A stretch of DNA of 64,000 nt, taken from positions 2,978,218 to 3,042,217 of the forward strand of contig NC_058065.1 in assembly GCF_020085105.1 (NCBI RefSeq), in the 5' to 3' direction. The notes beneath the pieces are model-generated. The model had not been told where the DNA came from. It did not search any database and worked only from the letters and a program-made list of their open reading frames with translations. Source of the DNA: Siniperca chuatsi. Taxonomy: Eukaryota; Chordata; Actinopteri; Centrarchiformes; Sinipercidae. This document shows, piece by piece, positions 1 to 11,608 of this stretch (position 1 is its first letter; every line of letters starts with the position of its first letter). The position numbers were made by a program, and so were the translations under genes.

Positions 1-855
1 AAGAACCCTTGGACTGTATTAAAGTCTGAAGGGACGAGTTTACGTCTGGCTAAATCAAAAGCAGGAGGCCAAAGTGTGCAAACAATTAGTTCTAACTTTG
101 GAGAAGACTGCGAGTGTTAATGTGTGTTCAGACAGAAAAGCAATGCAAATGTTTGCCTTTTGTAATTTGCATGAATTTGAGTGCAGGAATGTTTGAAGTA
201 GAAGATGAAGTAACGTAATTTCGACACAGCGAGTTAGCATCAAAGCAGTTCTGGACGCTAGCTATCAAGGAAGCAACACAACGAGCTTGTTACCTCGTAA
301 ACAGTCCTTTAACAAATGGTCGTTACTGCAGTTATTCTGAACACGGTGCGGCCGCTCGTTTGTTGTTCAATTTCCGTGTCAAAGGTGAACCATGAGTGAC
401 TGCTCTAATTGCTATTATTCTGTTTCACTTCCAGCTAGTTCCTACATGCAACGCACACTAGCTGCGTCATTTAGCATTGCACTGTTTGACGCTCGTAGCA
501 CACACTGGACCTGCTGCACAGACGAGTAGTCGAAGGTATCCAGGGAGCAAGTGTGATGCTTTTTGGGATTGCGGCGCAAATCAACGCTAGCAAAGAAGAC
601 GCTGGCGTATCCTGACGTGCCATTAGCTTTTAGGGTGTTACTAGCTTGCTCATAGGGTATTATTAATGGTTCCGCGGTTGTTACTGATTGGTTGCTACTC
701 CCATTCTCACCTGGACTTGTGCACAAACACACACTGTACGCAAAACTAGTCCCTTTAATCAACCACCAAAACACACTAACCACCACACACCGACCGTGCA
801 CACACTCAGCTCCAACCCCCATCTAACCTGACCTCCCTCCCTCCTCCTCCCGCAG
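1..855 (+). other. Intron of desmin upstream of first visible exon
   Basis: No exon is visible here. The earlier desmin exons (head, coil 1) are not in this stretch. The last 40 bases are a C/T-rich polypyrimidine tract ending in CGCAG at 851-855, the acceptor of the first visible exon. Confidence 0.75.
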
Positions 856-3800
856 GAGATCCGCGAGCTGCAGACGCAGATGCAGGAGACTCAGGTGCAG
901 ATCCAGATGGACATGTCCAAGCCGGACCTGACGGCGGCGCTGAGAGACATCAGAGCCCAATATGAGGGCATCGCCGCCAAGAACATCGCCGAGGCCGAGG
1001 ACTGGTACAAGTCAAAGGTGAGAGAGGAGAGACTGTTATCATTACATCATCATAACATGGCGGGTTTTAAAGGCAGATATCAAATATTTTTCAGACTTAA
1101 TATTTTTATATTTGACCAAGTTTGACTTTAGATAAATAGATTAGTGTTTCCATGGTATCGAACCCTTAGCTCTCTATAGTAATGGCAGTGGTGCCAGTTG
1201 TAGCATTGATAGCAATAACAGTAATGGTGTAATAACAGTAATACCTGACCGTCGACCTTTGTCTCTCCAGGTGTCCGACCTGAACCAGGCAGTGAGTAAG
1301 AACAACGAGGCACTGAAGCAGGCCCGGCAGGAGACCATGGAGTTCAGACACCAGATCCAGTCCTACACCTGCGAGATCGACTCGCTCAAAGGCTCCGTAT
1401 GTCTCACACATACAGTACAAAGACTTTTCGGAGCCGTGCCTCATGCTGTCCGAGCTGTGTTTCATTTCAGACTTGTCTCTTTGACAAATCCAGAATGAGT
1501 CCCTGATGAGGCAGATGAGGGACATGGAGGACCGTCACGGGCGCGAGGCCAGCGGCTTCCAGGACACCATCGCCCGGCTGGAGGCGGAGATCGCCAACAT
1601 GAAGGACGAGATGGCGCGCCACCTCCGCGAGTACCAGGACCTGCTCAACGTCAAGATGGCGCTGGATGTGGAGATCGCCACCTACAGGAAGCTGCTGGAA
1701 GGAGAGGAGAGCAGGTGATGTTGGAGTCCAGGAACAAAGACTGGCGATGTGTTTGACGTAAATGGGGAATCAGCTGCATCCTGAAAAACAAAATTAAACA
1801 GCAGGACCAGCTTATGATTTCAGTTTGTTTTTACCAGCTGCTACATGGCTGCCCGCATTTTCTGTTAAAGTCAAAGCCTCAATAGTGACTTAATAATTGG
1901 TGAGATTAACTGAAACTATATAGATGAATTTCAAACCTGCTGACTAGACTGATTTTTATATTTTTACTTGCTTTAAGAAGGATTTGAAGTCCTAACTGAC
2001 GTGTTGTGTATTGTCCATAAAAAGTATTTTTTAAATATACTTTAATATATATAATATAGTTTTAATATTAAGTTCTGCTGGTAGAAGATGAAAAAAGTTT
2101 GTTCATTTGCTGCCAGCAGGTTAGAAGTGATTTACAATCACATTTTAAAAAGGACAGAAAAGACTACCGCAGCCTTAAAAACTATATTTGATCCAGATGA
2201 AGGTAAATTAATATATGCTGCATGGTGTTTTGCAGGATTACCTTGCCTGTGCAGAGCTACTCCACCCTGAGCTTCCGAGGTACGAACATACCTGCTGTTG
2301 CCTGAACACACCACCAGATGACACACTCTCTGTAACCAGCACAGGGTCTGGAGTCTGTACTGTCCCACAATGCAAATGGAGATTTTACACCTGATTTATG
2401 ATCCACCATCATTTAATGCCAAATTTTGATTCAGTCAGAAGCAGAACATAATGCAGTGAGCAAAATTAAAATAAAACAGCTGAATAATTGCTCTGGTTCT
2501 CTGCTTCCAATACATCAAAATGGTGGATTGTTCCTTTGCCGTACGATATGACACTTTAGAGGGATTTTAAAATGGTAAAAGTATAACTTAAATATATATA
2601 TATAAACTGTATGTGTCTTCTGTCATTTTGATGATGATGTTTTCTTGCTGTGTTTTAAACAGAGACCAGCCCCGAGCACCAGCAGCGCTCTTCTGAGATG
2701 CATTCAAAGAAAACTGTCCTCATCAAGACCATTGAAACCCGCGATGGAGAGGTAAAACACACACAGAAAAGTATTTAGCAAAAATAATGCAGGAAATAGG
2801 GATTTATTTTTATTTTAGTTGTTATGGAAATGTATAAAGAATAGTTAGTCAACGTTTTTAGTTTCTCAAAATATGACAAACTGGCAGCATCCTGCCAGGT
2901 TTGTTGCTTGAGATTCATACCCATGAGCTTATTAGTCATTCCTATCTTTCCCTTTCTCTCTTCTAGCATCTCCAAAACAAAGGAAAAGATCTCCCAAAAT
3001 AACCTTATGTAGAAAATCTGTAATAAAAAAGGCTATAAAAAAGCTCCTGCTCCCAGAATCATTCCCGGACCAGACCAACATCACGCAATCTCTCTGGGTG
3101 GAGTCTGCATGTGTGTAGGTTAATTGATAACTCTAAATTGCCCGTATTGAATGAATGTGAGAGTTGTCCTTGTCTGTGGTTTCACTGTCCAGGGTGTACC
3201 CTGCCTAAGGCCCAAAGTCACTGGGATAGGCTCCAGTCACCCGAATCACCACGGATGGATGGATGGAAAAAAGGCTAGAACAAAATGTAGACAAAAGAAA
3301 CGATTTAGGTTTCAGTGTGAATCAACGATTTCTCACATATTGACTAGTTTAAACTCCCTTTTCTGACCCTGAGCTAATGGGCTTACATTTATATTGATCA
3401 GTATTTAGACTGGGTCAGTGCTCACTTTTAGTTAACTCTGCTCTAAATAGCCAGAGTCAATTTTCTGCAGCTAAAAGTGTCCTTTTTTTAAGTGAAGCTG
3501 GATAATAGCTCAGTTAGTGGCAGCTATATGTATGAATTTCTTTTGATTTTACAAGCTAAATTAGCACTCATGACCTTCGACCTCGGCAAAATAGCATTTG
3601 GAGTCAGTTTTCAGCTTAGAAAAACATCTGCATGACACTGTGACGTCTTTTTCATTCAATTAAGAAAGCATTCGTGACATTTCCAAGTAAACACACCTAC
3701 ACACACATGAAGCGACTAGTTCAGCCATCCAGACCCACCCGAGTGGGAACCTGTTTCACCCGCAGCTTCCTGGGAAAACATACATCCCAGGCGTGTTAAG

Positions 3801-4383
3801 ACAAGTCATGCTTGCTCTTTTTTTCAGCTGCATCGCTTTGTCTTGTATCTCCATCTTCATGTGCAGCCCTGTGGTCTTCTGTGGCATGCTGCTGTGTTTT
3901 TCCACATCTTGTGATGAAGAAACCCATTTCAGTACCCCCCCCAAAAAAATATAAAAAAAAAACAAACTTAAGGACTAAATTACAGACAAAAATGACTTGA
4001 TAAGATTTTTGAAGGATAGATAAATTCAAGAATGTTTTGTCCCAATTCCACATTAAATACTAATTGCATAGATTATGTACAACATACCGATTGTCATAGT
4101 ATACTGATACTGCAGTTAGTATAGCCTACAAAGCAAATCAACATACTTTACCATGTTATACTTATAGGACATGACAAAAGACTTGTCAGTACTGCAAACT
4201 TCAAGTGCTACTTTTAAATAAAACAGGCATTTATTCAGACAGAGACGCCATGTGCTGACTCTCACACAGTGTCTGTGTCTCTCTTTAAGTGTATTTTCAT
4301 ATCTGTGAACGGCTCCTGACCGTTGCGTTTCTACCCTCCAGGTTGTCAGCGAGTCGACGCAGCACCAGCAAGACGTCATGTAA
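856..4383 (+). CDS. des: Desmin, C-terminal six coding exons (partial at 5' end)
   Basis: Desmin is the type III intermediate filament protein of muscle, linking Z-discs, sarcolemma and nuclei. Coding exons are 856-1017, 1271-1396, 1494-1714, 2236-2279, 2663-2751 and 4342-4383; lengths 162, 126, 221, 44, 89 and 42 fit the conserved type III exon pattern, all junctions are AG/GT and the phase is kept. They encode 227 residues: the end of the alpha-helical rod ([29 protein letters not shown] helix-termination motif) and the tail. The rod alone could be vimentin or desmin, but the tail ([27 protein letters not shown]) and [16 protein letters not shown] fit desmin. The head domain and early rod exons lie left of base 1. 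Teleosts often have two desmin paralogues (desma, desmb) and I cannot say which this is. The stop TAA is at 4381-4383; nothing looks broken. Confidence 0.93.
3050..3270 (+). repeat. Fish non-LTR retrotransposon/SINE 3' tail in last desmin intron
   Basis: The stretch reads like the common fish LINE/SINE 3' end: a GTGGAGTCTGCATGT block, a TAATTGATAACTCTAAATTGCCCGTA block, TGTCCAGGGTGTACCCTGCC, GGGATAGGCTCCAG, and a short ATGG tandem tail at about 3254-3268. The 3' tail marks a plus-strand insertion. It is old: several positions differ from the consensus that I remember. The rest of the 2752-4341 intron holds nothing else I recognise. Confidence 0.65.
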
Positions 4384-5481
4384 CGGTGTGCGGAAGATAA
4401 GAAGAAGAAACAAAAAACACATCTGTGCTTCCCTAAGTAACTTAAGTTACTAAGTAAAAAGACTTTACAAACTCATCATTATGGCCTGTACTGTTCTTGT
4501 TTTAAAGTTACTGCGATGTGTGAATTTAAAGCAGGGTGGTGGTGTCATTAACTTTATCAGGGTTTATTTATCTCTGCGTAGTGGTTTTTGCTGCAACATA
4601 CATGTATGTAGCTGGCTCTGGGTGCACAAGCTACCCTGCAAAAAATCTCCATCTCACAGACTCATTTCTGTCTTTAATTGACGCCTAAAAAGCCTTATTT
4701 TCTTTGAAGAGGTGAAACAAATTTAATTGTGCCTGTTCTCAATAGAAATCAACTTGTTTGAATCATTTTCTGGAGCGTCTGTATCTTGAAACAAGAAAGA
4801 ATAGGGTGGGTCGCTGCAGAAGAATAAAGGACTCAATTACAGAAAAAAACAACTTGATAGAGATTTTTTGCAGTGTATCGCCACAATTTTCAAATCACAG
4901 CACTGAAAACAGAATTTTTGCATCTGAAAGAGGCTACAAAAGGGTAATATCATTTCAGATGGCCTCCTAAATAAAATATTCCAGTGCTGCGTACACTTCC
5001 TGCTCTGCAATTTAAATTAAATGTCACAGAAAATTGTTTTACAACAACTGAACAAATCCTCTGCTTTTACATCTCATTTTTTACTACAAAAAGTGTGCAG
5101 ATGGATCCAAATCCACATCGAAAATGCACTTATGCTGATTTTTTTTTTCTTGCATCTTGATTCTTCTTCTGGTTTCTTCCAAACACAGCAGCTTTTGTCC
5201 TGTTCCTCAAGGTCAGAGTGTTTTGACCAATCAGGAGCATTAACGAGAATAAGGTGAACTGTATGTGCGTTTGTTTGTGCTTATCATCGAAGGGACGCAG
5301 AAAGGACAGATAAAAAAGGAGAAGATGGAGGAGGAGATTAAAAAGGTGTCTGGAGATAAAGCGAGATACAGGAGGAAAGAGGTTGTACGAGGTGGAAAAT
5401 ACAAGAAAGACAAGGAGAGAGAGAGGAGAGGGCCTGTTTTCAGGAGCGATTATCCCTTGTGACTTTCAAATATTATTTGCT

Positions 5482-5487
5482 AATAAA
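5482..5487 (+). terminator. Candidate desmin polyadenylation signal
   Basis: AATAAA lies about 1.1 kb after the desmin stop codon, followed by a T/G-rich stretch. An earlier AATAAA at 4970-4975 is an equally possible site. No coding exon lies between 4384 and here. Confidence 0.35.
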
Positions 5488-5589
5488 AGTAAAGTGGATT
5501 TCATGTTACAGCTGATTGATGTCTGTATGTCCTTGAGTTAAAGACGACTCACACGCATTGATTGTACACAGGCCCATAGGAACACATGC

Positions 5590-5595
5590 TTTAAT
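5590..5595 (-). terminator. Candidate tmem198 polyadenylation signal (ATTAAA)
   Basis: Read on the minus strand this is ATTAAA. If used, it gives tmem198 a 3' untranslated region of about 2.9 kb and puts its end only about 0.1 kb from the candidate desmin end, so the two genes would meet tail-to-tail. This is inference from the signal alone. Confidence 0.25.
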
Positions 5596-8538
5596 AATCA
5601 TAGTCATAATTAAATTTTTTAAAAAAGCATGGAGTTACTGGCCTACAGTGATGACATTGCACTCTCCTTTACAGAACGGCTCGAGGAATAAATAAATCAG
5701 CAAATAAATACATCCCACTGGAAAAGAACATGTCTCGATTAAATTAGATTCCTAAGAAATGGAAAATAAACAGTTTTAGATGAAATGATAAAATGTAAAG
5801 TTAAAACAAAGTTAGTAAGTGTTGTGTTTTATGTACAAATTTCACATCGATGCACATGAAGGGGTGGAGGGTGTTTGGTGGGATGCAAAAAGAAGCCACG
5901 CAGGGCGGATCGGGGAGGGGGGAGATCATGCAATTCGGGTCCTCGCTGATTAATAAAAATGCACCATACATTCCCCGCCTCCCCCCACATTTTCTTGCTT
6001 TTCCTTAAAAAAGGTAAAGCCGATAAAGTATTCACATTTTCACTGGTGACAAAAATGTTCCGTTGTCCCAAATAAAGAAATCAAAGCACATGATGGAAGG
6101 AGTTGTTGGTCTAAGTACAAGTATGGCCACTAGTCCACTTCATTCAGACTCTCTGAGCCTTGTTTACACTGGCATCTCAGCCTGGTCTCGTTTGTTAAAA
6201 GGTGCTTTATCAATAAATACGTTTCCTGGTACTTGTGAGATTTTTGTTTACACAAATCCGACCATCTCAGAGAAGATGGGAAACCAGTTTGATGGCTTTG
6301 CAGCACAGAACAGGAGGCACTGTTCAGAGCAAATGGAGCTAAAGTTTCTCACACTGACAGAAAGATGAAAGAGTGAAACGCATCCCAAACTCATCTGAAT
6401 TTAGATGAAAAGATGAGCTTTTTGAAATTTGAATGAATCTTTGATTATGGAATAAAAAACATACTACCCAATTACAATGCTAAGTCTGAGTTTGTATTCA
6501 CGTCTGTAGGTGAAAGCTAGCATGCTAGGCTACGCAATTTAGCCTGGTTTGCACGCTCAGTGTTGTATTTGTCCCACATCATGCAAAAGAGGAGGGTCTA
6601 GCTAGCATTAGCTGTCCCTTTTTCATGGGTCCAGGTGTGGAGATGGCAAATGACCAGGTGCATGAACAGGTAATCCTGTAAACTTACGTACGGACATTAC
6701 CCTGTGATTCGAATCACGACATGGAGTAACGTATGGAGAGCTCCGATCACAGATGGGACAAAGCAAAGGCTAACAACATCGGCCTGTGTGGCAGCTGGAA
6801 TTGAAGTAATACGCCAAACTATCTTTTGTCCTTGCTGACACAGATATCGCACCGATTAAATTAGAGTACCGGCATTGTCAATCAATACCAAGAATTCACA
6901 AACCCTAATGAACGCTAATGTAGGGGGCGCCGTCACTCCAGAAAAATAAATACAAAACTTCTTCTTTTTGGTAATTACAATTTTGACCATCTAAGTACAC
7001 AAGTCAAAACAATATGGTTATACATACACTGATTTCTCAGCAAATGTAATTTAATTTCTGTTCAACTTTAAATTTTGAACGACTAGGACTAAATCTAGAT
7101 AAAAATCTGCTGCATTGCTTTACGGCACAAAACAGGAAGAGGATGCTGTTCTGCCAGAGGAAATGGAGCTTAAGATTGAAAGTTTTACACAATGGCAGAT
7201 CATGACACAAGTGAAAAATCTCTTTCAGCTCTTCTTATGGACTAAAAATATTACTACTCTGCTTAGCAGCGTAAATCATCTCTTGGAGGGCAAACAGTTT
7301 GCACTGCAGGGATGAAATTCATAGTGCAAAAGAATCAGGGATTGTGGCTTCCACTTGAAAATCCTCAAAATCTTTTTCCGTATGTACTGTGTGAAATCTC
7401 AGATGAGGTGCCAGTGTAAATATGGCTTTCTTGCTGTCAGCTAAAAGCAAATCCTCCTCATATATCCAGGCATCTGTGAAGACAACAGGCCAACTCCACT
7501 CCAATATTTTTTACCCTGCTTATTGTAGCTCCATGGCTACCCCTTTAAAAAAATCCTTCTGTGATCACATTTAATGCAAAAACAAGCCATCGATGGGACA
7601 TCTGCCAGTAACCCCCCTCCTGTTGCTGAATGGTACAGTCCACGGAGGGGCAAGGCACCCGTTAAAAACAGATTCCCTGGCCATCGGAGAGCAGTTTGAC
7701 GCTTGAAGAAGTGTATCGTCCAGCACCAAGGGTGACGAAGGGTTTCCCCCTTTTAAAATCTACATTAAAGACGTCTCTCCCCATTTCAAGGACGATTTTT
7801 GTTGTCCAGATGGCACAGAAAGCAAATAAAAGATCCCGGTTTGCAATTAAAGGCCCTCACTTCCCTTCATAGATGATCTTTGTTGGACTTTTAAGACGCC
7901 TACAGGCTGAGGAACTAGTTGCTTCTGCAGCATCGGTTGAAAAATGACGACAGTGGTAGAAACAGCACGTTCAACAAGGGCAAAGTTGTATTTAGATTTT
8001 TCATACAATGCCTGTGTTTGAACCTGAGGCAGGTTTGCACCGAAACTGTGATCCCTGATCTGGTTTGACTTGAGACGGTGACATACAGGCCGGGGCTGGG
8101 ACAGCAGGCTACTTCGGGTTTCCACATCGACCCTTAAGATTGTAGCTGCGGTTTGTGTTTGTGTAAGTGCATGCATGCATTTGTGCATTTGAATCTACTG
8201 AAAGTCAGTGAAAAGAGGTCAGCCAAACCTTTGCACCACACAAATGGCTCCAGCAGGTAGCCACAAGGAGAGCTTTATGATCTTTAAGAGGAAAATTTAA
8301 TTAGTAAAGGGTTAAACATATTTTGCATTTTGGGTAAATCCAGCCCTAAATATATTTTCATCCTCTCAGGGGTGTGGCTAAACCCAGATAATGTTTAAAC
8401 CCAGAATCTTTGCATTTAAACCCAGAGGTGGTTTGTTCTAGCACAGGTGTGATTACACCCAGGTGGGGTAGTGATGGTAGAGTCATGTATCTCCCTGGTT
8501 AAGGGGTGTGTTCAGGCCTCCGGGAGGTGGGGGAGTGG
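5596..8538 (-). other. Non-coding stretch, possibly tmem198 3' untranslated region
   Basis: No exon-like reading frame. The only pattern I see is a set of short direct repeats at about 8376-8424, where TAAACCCAGA occurs three times, next to a GGTGTGATTACACC near-palindrome at about 8445-8458. It is either 3' untranslated sequence of tmem198 or plain intergenic DNA. Confidence 0.4.
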
Positions 8539-11513
8539 TCAGACCCGTAGTGAAGGTCCTGCAGCTCCGGTGAGGGGCGTTGTGGAGCCGCAGTCGTAGC
8601 CCACATCCACCACGGCGTGGGGTCCGCCGACCAGCCGGCTCGGGAAGGGCTGCGCCTGCACCTGCCGGTCTCGGAAACTCTGGATGTAGCTCTGGATGGG
8701 AGAGAAAGACTTTGGTTTAAAGATTAAGGAAAGGTGTTACTAGAAAAATTAACAAATAAAAAAAAACATGAATTAAATTACAAGAACAAAAAAGGGGGAA
8801 AACATGATGATTGGAAAGTGCTTTCCTTCCAGCAGGAGAAAAATATGTCTCATTGCTTCCATCAAAATTTGCCAACAATTTCACTGCCTTTATGGATCAA
8901 ACACACAATGGAAGGACGATTACTAAAACCTGTAAAGGTTTGTGTTTATAGTTTTCCTTTTGGATTTTACTTCCCTGAAAAGTATTTAAATGCCAAGTCA
9001 TGCAGCAGCTGAGATATCAGACGGCCACTTGAACTCTTTGTTGTTACCGCGAAAAAATTTAAATTACTGCGAAAAAGTTAAAAGTGTCTCATGGATGATC
9101 ATCACCGAAATCTACTCAACTGATCTGTTGGCCAACGTTTTCAAAAACCCGCATAACAATACAAACAATACAAAAGAAATGACCAAACACACAGCAGGAA
9201 GCATGAAAAGAGATGGAAACACAACAATAAACAACAGATGACAAACTACAGCAAATACAAAAATAGATGAAAGAAAATGGGAACAAGGTTCCTCACCGGC
9301 GAAAGGACGTCTGTGTCGTAGCGGCGGATGGGGTTGGGTTTGCGGCGGTAGGCGGGCTCAGGGTGAAGTTGCTTGGCCTGGTGGTGATGGTGGGAGGAGG
9401 AGCCGTGCTGCTGCTGCTTCTTCTTCTTCTTGCGATAGCGGTCGTCCCTCTGACGAATCCGCATCACCTGCATCCTCCTCTGCTGCCGACTGATGATTAC
9501 TGTGGCGGAAAGAGGGATAAAGAGAAGCTAACGGCCTTGTTTTGCTCTACATGTAGCGTACCAAAGCTAATGTATGCTAGTTGCATAGAAGATGTTTTAG
9601 TCAAGTTGTGGGTGGAGCTAGTGGCTCTGTAAGTATTCCTTCCGTACTGGAAACAGTACTTCTAAAAATAACCTCAACATTAATAAACACAAAACAACAA
9701 GAGTGGTTCATCATACGAACTTGAGGGGTTCCATGAAGGTGCCTTGAGGAGCTCCTTCGCAGCAGGTTCATGAAACTAGACTTAAAGACACAAACTTTTA
9801 ACATTTTTAAGGAGATTCTTCAGGGGACCTTTATGCGGTGCCTTGCTCATGGACACTTCAGTAAGGTGGAAGATTCCTAGATTTGGTGAATTGGAGGTCA
9901 AAAGATGTCTGGATATTTCGGTTACAACTGGGCTAAATTTGGTTGAAAATGTTAAGAGGCTCCTGAAAAAATCTTTATGATATAATCGGCATGGGTAATG
10001 TAAATTTAAAAAATCGAATTTAGCTCAGTTTTAACCTAGGCTTCTAGACTTTTGACCCTTCAAATCACTAAAAAAATGTCAAGAAATTATGCATTTTCCA
10101 TCAGTGTTGACTGTTAAGATAGAGATCGTACAGCTCACCACAAAATGCTATAGTACCCACAAGTCCCATCAGCCGTCTCTACAAAGAGAAAACGCCAGCC
10201 AGAGCCACAAAATCAGAGTCTTGCATATTTGGAAATGTCATCGATGTCGTTAGGAAGACTTTTCCAACACAGACTCAATTTCAGTATTGGTCAAACAGGG
10301 CAGTTTTGTGGTCATTTAAGTGGTGGAAATGCTCAAAGAGCAATCATGTGACACTGTTGATGAGAAAAATAAATGAGATGTTTTCACTTCTATTCCCTTC
10401 GAACCCCTCACATACTTCTCTAGTCAGCCTTAGGCAAGCTAACACTGGAGCATACCAGAGCAAAAGATCTGAACATTTTGCTCTTCAGTTAATTGGCTCT
10501 CATCCTACAACCATTATGCTAATTTACATGGTATTTTATTTTCCATCATGGTGTGCACACATACAGTAGCTATTTGCTTTTAAAACAGTAAATGGAGTCA
10601 AACCAGAAATACTAATAGTTTATACTTTAGGAGACAAAACCACCATCACAACCAGTTTTCCTCACCCTTGGTATGGGAGTAGCCCTCAGCGGTCACCTTC
10701 CACTGGATCATGACACCCAGCAGGGTGAGGGCAGGCCACACCCCGAGCACCACCCACGTCAGCCAGCACACAGGCTTGCCAGGTGCTGCTTTAATTCGCT
10801 CGTACATGTACAGCACGAGGGCGAAGAGCTCCACGAAGTAGTCCAACGCCACAGTGATGACTGCTGCACCAAACATCGCTGTGGACAGCGTGGTAAAGAG
10901 GCGCTGCCACTGCAGGGTGAGCACGGCGAACAGCATGCCCAGGCCAAGCAGCACGCCCAGGGGCACCCAGACGGAGCGCGGCGGGCTGTCGGAAAGCTCT
11001 TCCATGCCCACCAGGGTGGCCACGGCCACCAGCAGGCCCAGCAGAAGGCCCACCATAAAGAGGCCCACGCTGCGAACCAGCATGGTGACCAGGCCGCAGA
11101 GCGTGCCGATGCCAAGGCCGATGCCCACCGAGGCCTCCACGCTCAGCTGGGTGTCCAGAACGCGCTCCTTGTAGCAGAGCATGAAGATGACGACGGAGCC
11201 AAACATCAGGCCCGTCAGGAACATCACCGCTTTGAAGCAGCGATAGCCTGAAATAACAGGACGAAACACACAAAATCAGTCACATAGAGCAGAAACTACT
11301 GCTGCATTGCTCTCTGGTCAAGCATTTTGCACTTCCAAGTCAATTTTCGGACTCACCAAAGAAGCAGTAAATGATGCCGAAGAGACAGCACATGGAGCAG
11401 ACGACAGAGGGAACCACCTTGTAGCGGCCGCCGACCTCCTCGCAGCCATCCTGTCGCTCTGGGCTCAGCTCCTGGTCGGGCTGGGCCAGCAGCGTCTCCA
11501 GGGTGGTCGCCAT
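8539..11513 (-). CDS. tmem198: Transmembrane protein 198 (complete coding region)
   Basis: TMEM198 is a seven-pass membrane protein reported to promote LRP6 phosphorylation in Wnt signalling. Four minus-strand exons, in order: 11357-11513, 10666-11247, 9297-9499, 8539-8691 (157, 582, 203, 153 bases). They join in phase with AG/GT borders and give 364 residues, near the usual family length of about 360. Start ATG is at 11511-11513, stop TGA at 8539-8541. Hydrophobic segments at about residues 34-53, 56-78, 90-111, 113-135, 146-168, 171-201 and 212-234 give seven membrane spans. The cytosolic tail has a basic run ([11 protein letters not shown]), a short histidine run, then [13 protein letters not shown] and [10 protein letters not shown], which match my memory of the mammalian tail. 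Exon 2 has long GC-rich shadow frames on both strands that are not genes. It is convergent with desmin, matching human 2q35 neighbourhood. Confidence 0.92.
9715..9885. repeat. Diverged dispersed repeat, copy 1
   Basis: In tmem198 intron 2. It shares order and words with 43105-43265: a CCTTGAGGAGCTCCTTC / CCTGAGGAACTCCTTC block, GGTTCATGAAAC, AGACTTAAAGACAC / AGATTTCAGACC, and CTTCAGGGGACCTTT / TTTCAGGGGCCTTTT, then a run about a nearby ATGGACACTTCAGTAAGG. Same strand in both places. Family not recognised. Confidence 0.6.
9886..10665. other. Rest of tmem198 intron 2, nothing recognised
   Basis: No exon or named repeat seen. The intron closes at 10665 on the donor side of exon 2. Confidence 0.5.
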
Positions 11514-11608
11514 GGTGAACAGGAGGAGAGATGGAGGAAGAGAGGTGATCAGGTGGGAGGCGAGGGGCAGGGGAGGCTAGGGAGCACCACCCAGCCGCAT
11601 GGTTTCAC
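11514..11608 (-). other. tmem198: tmem198 5' untranslated part of first coding exon, with 7-codon upstream ORF
   Basis: A good minus-strand acceptor (CTCTGTCCACAG) ends at 11609, so the coding exon probably begins at 11608 and carries 95 bases of leader. Within it an upstream ATG at 11598-11600 opens a 7-codon frame (MRLGGAP) that stops at 11577-11579, 64 bases before the real start. Such a short frame could damp translation; that is inference. Confidence 0.5.

Noticed and set aside
10673-11251. 192-codon open frame on the plus strand opposite tmem198 exon 2
   Set aside because: It is the antisense shadow of a GC-rich membrane exon: rich in His, Gln and Ala, no known motif. The minus-strand frame has splice sites and family match.
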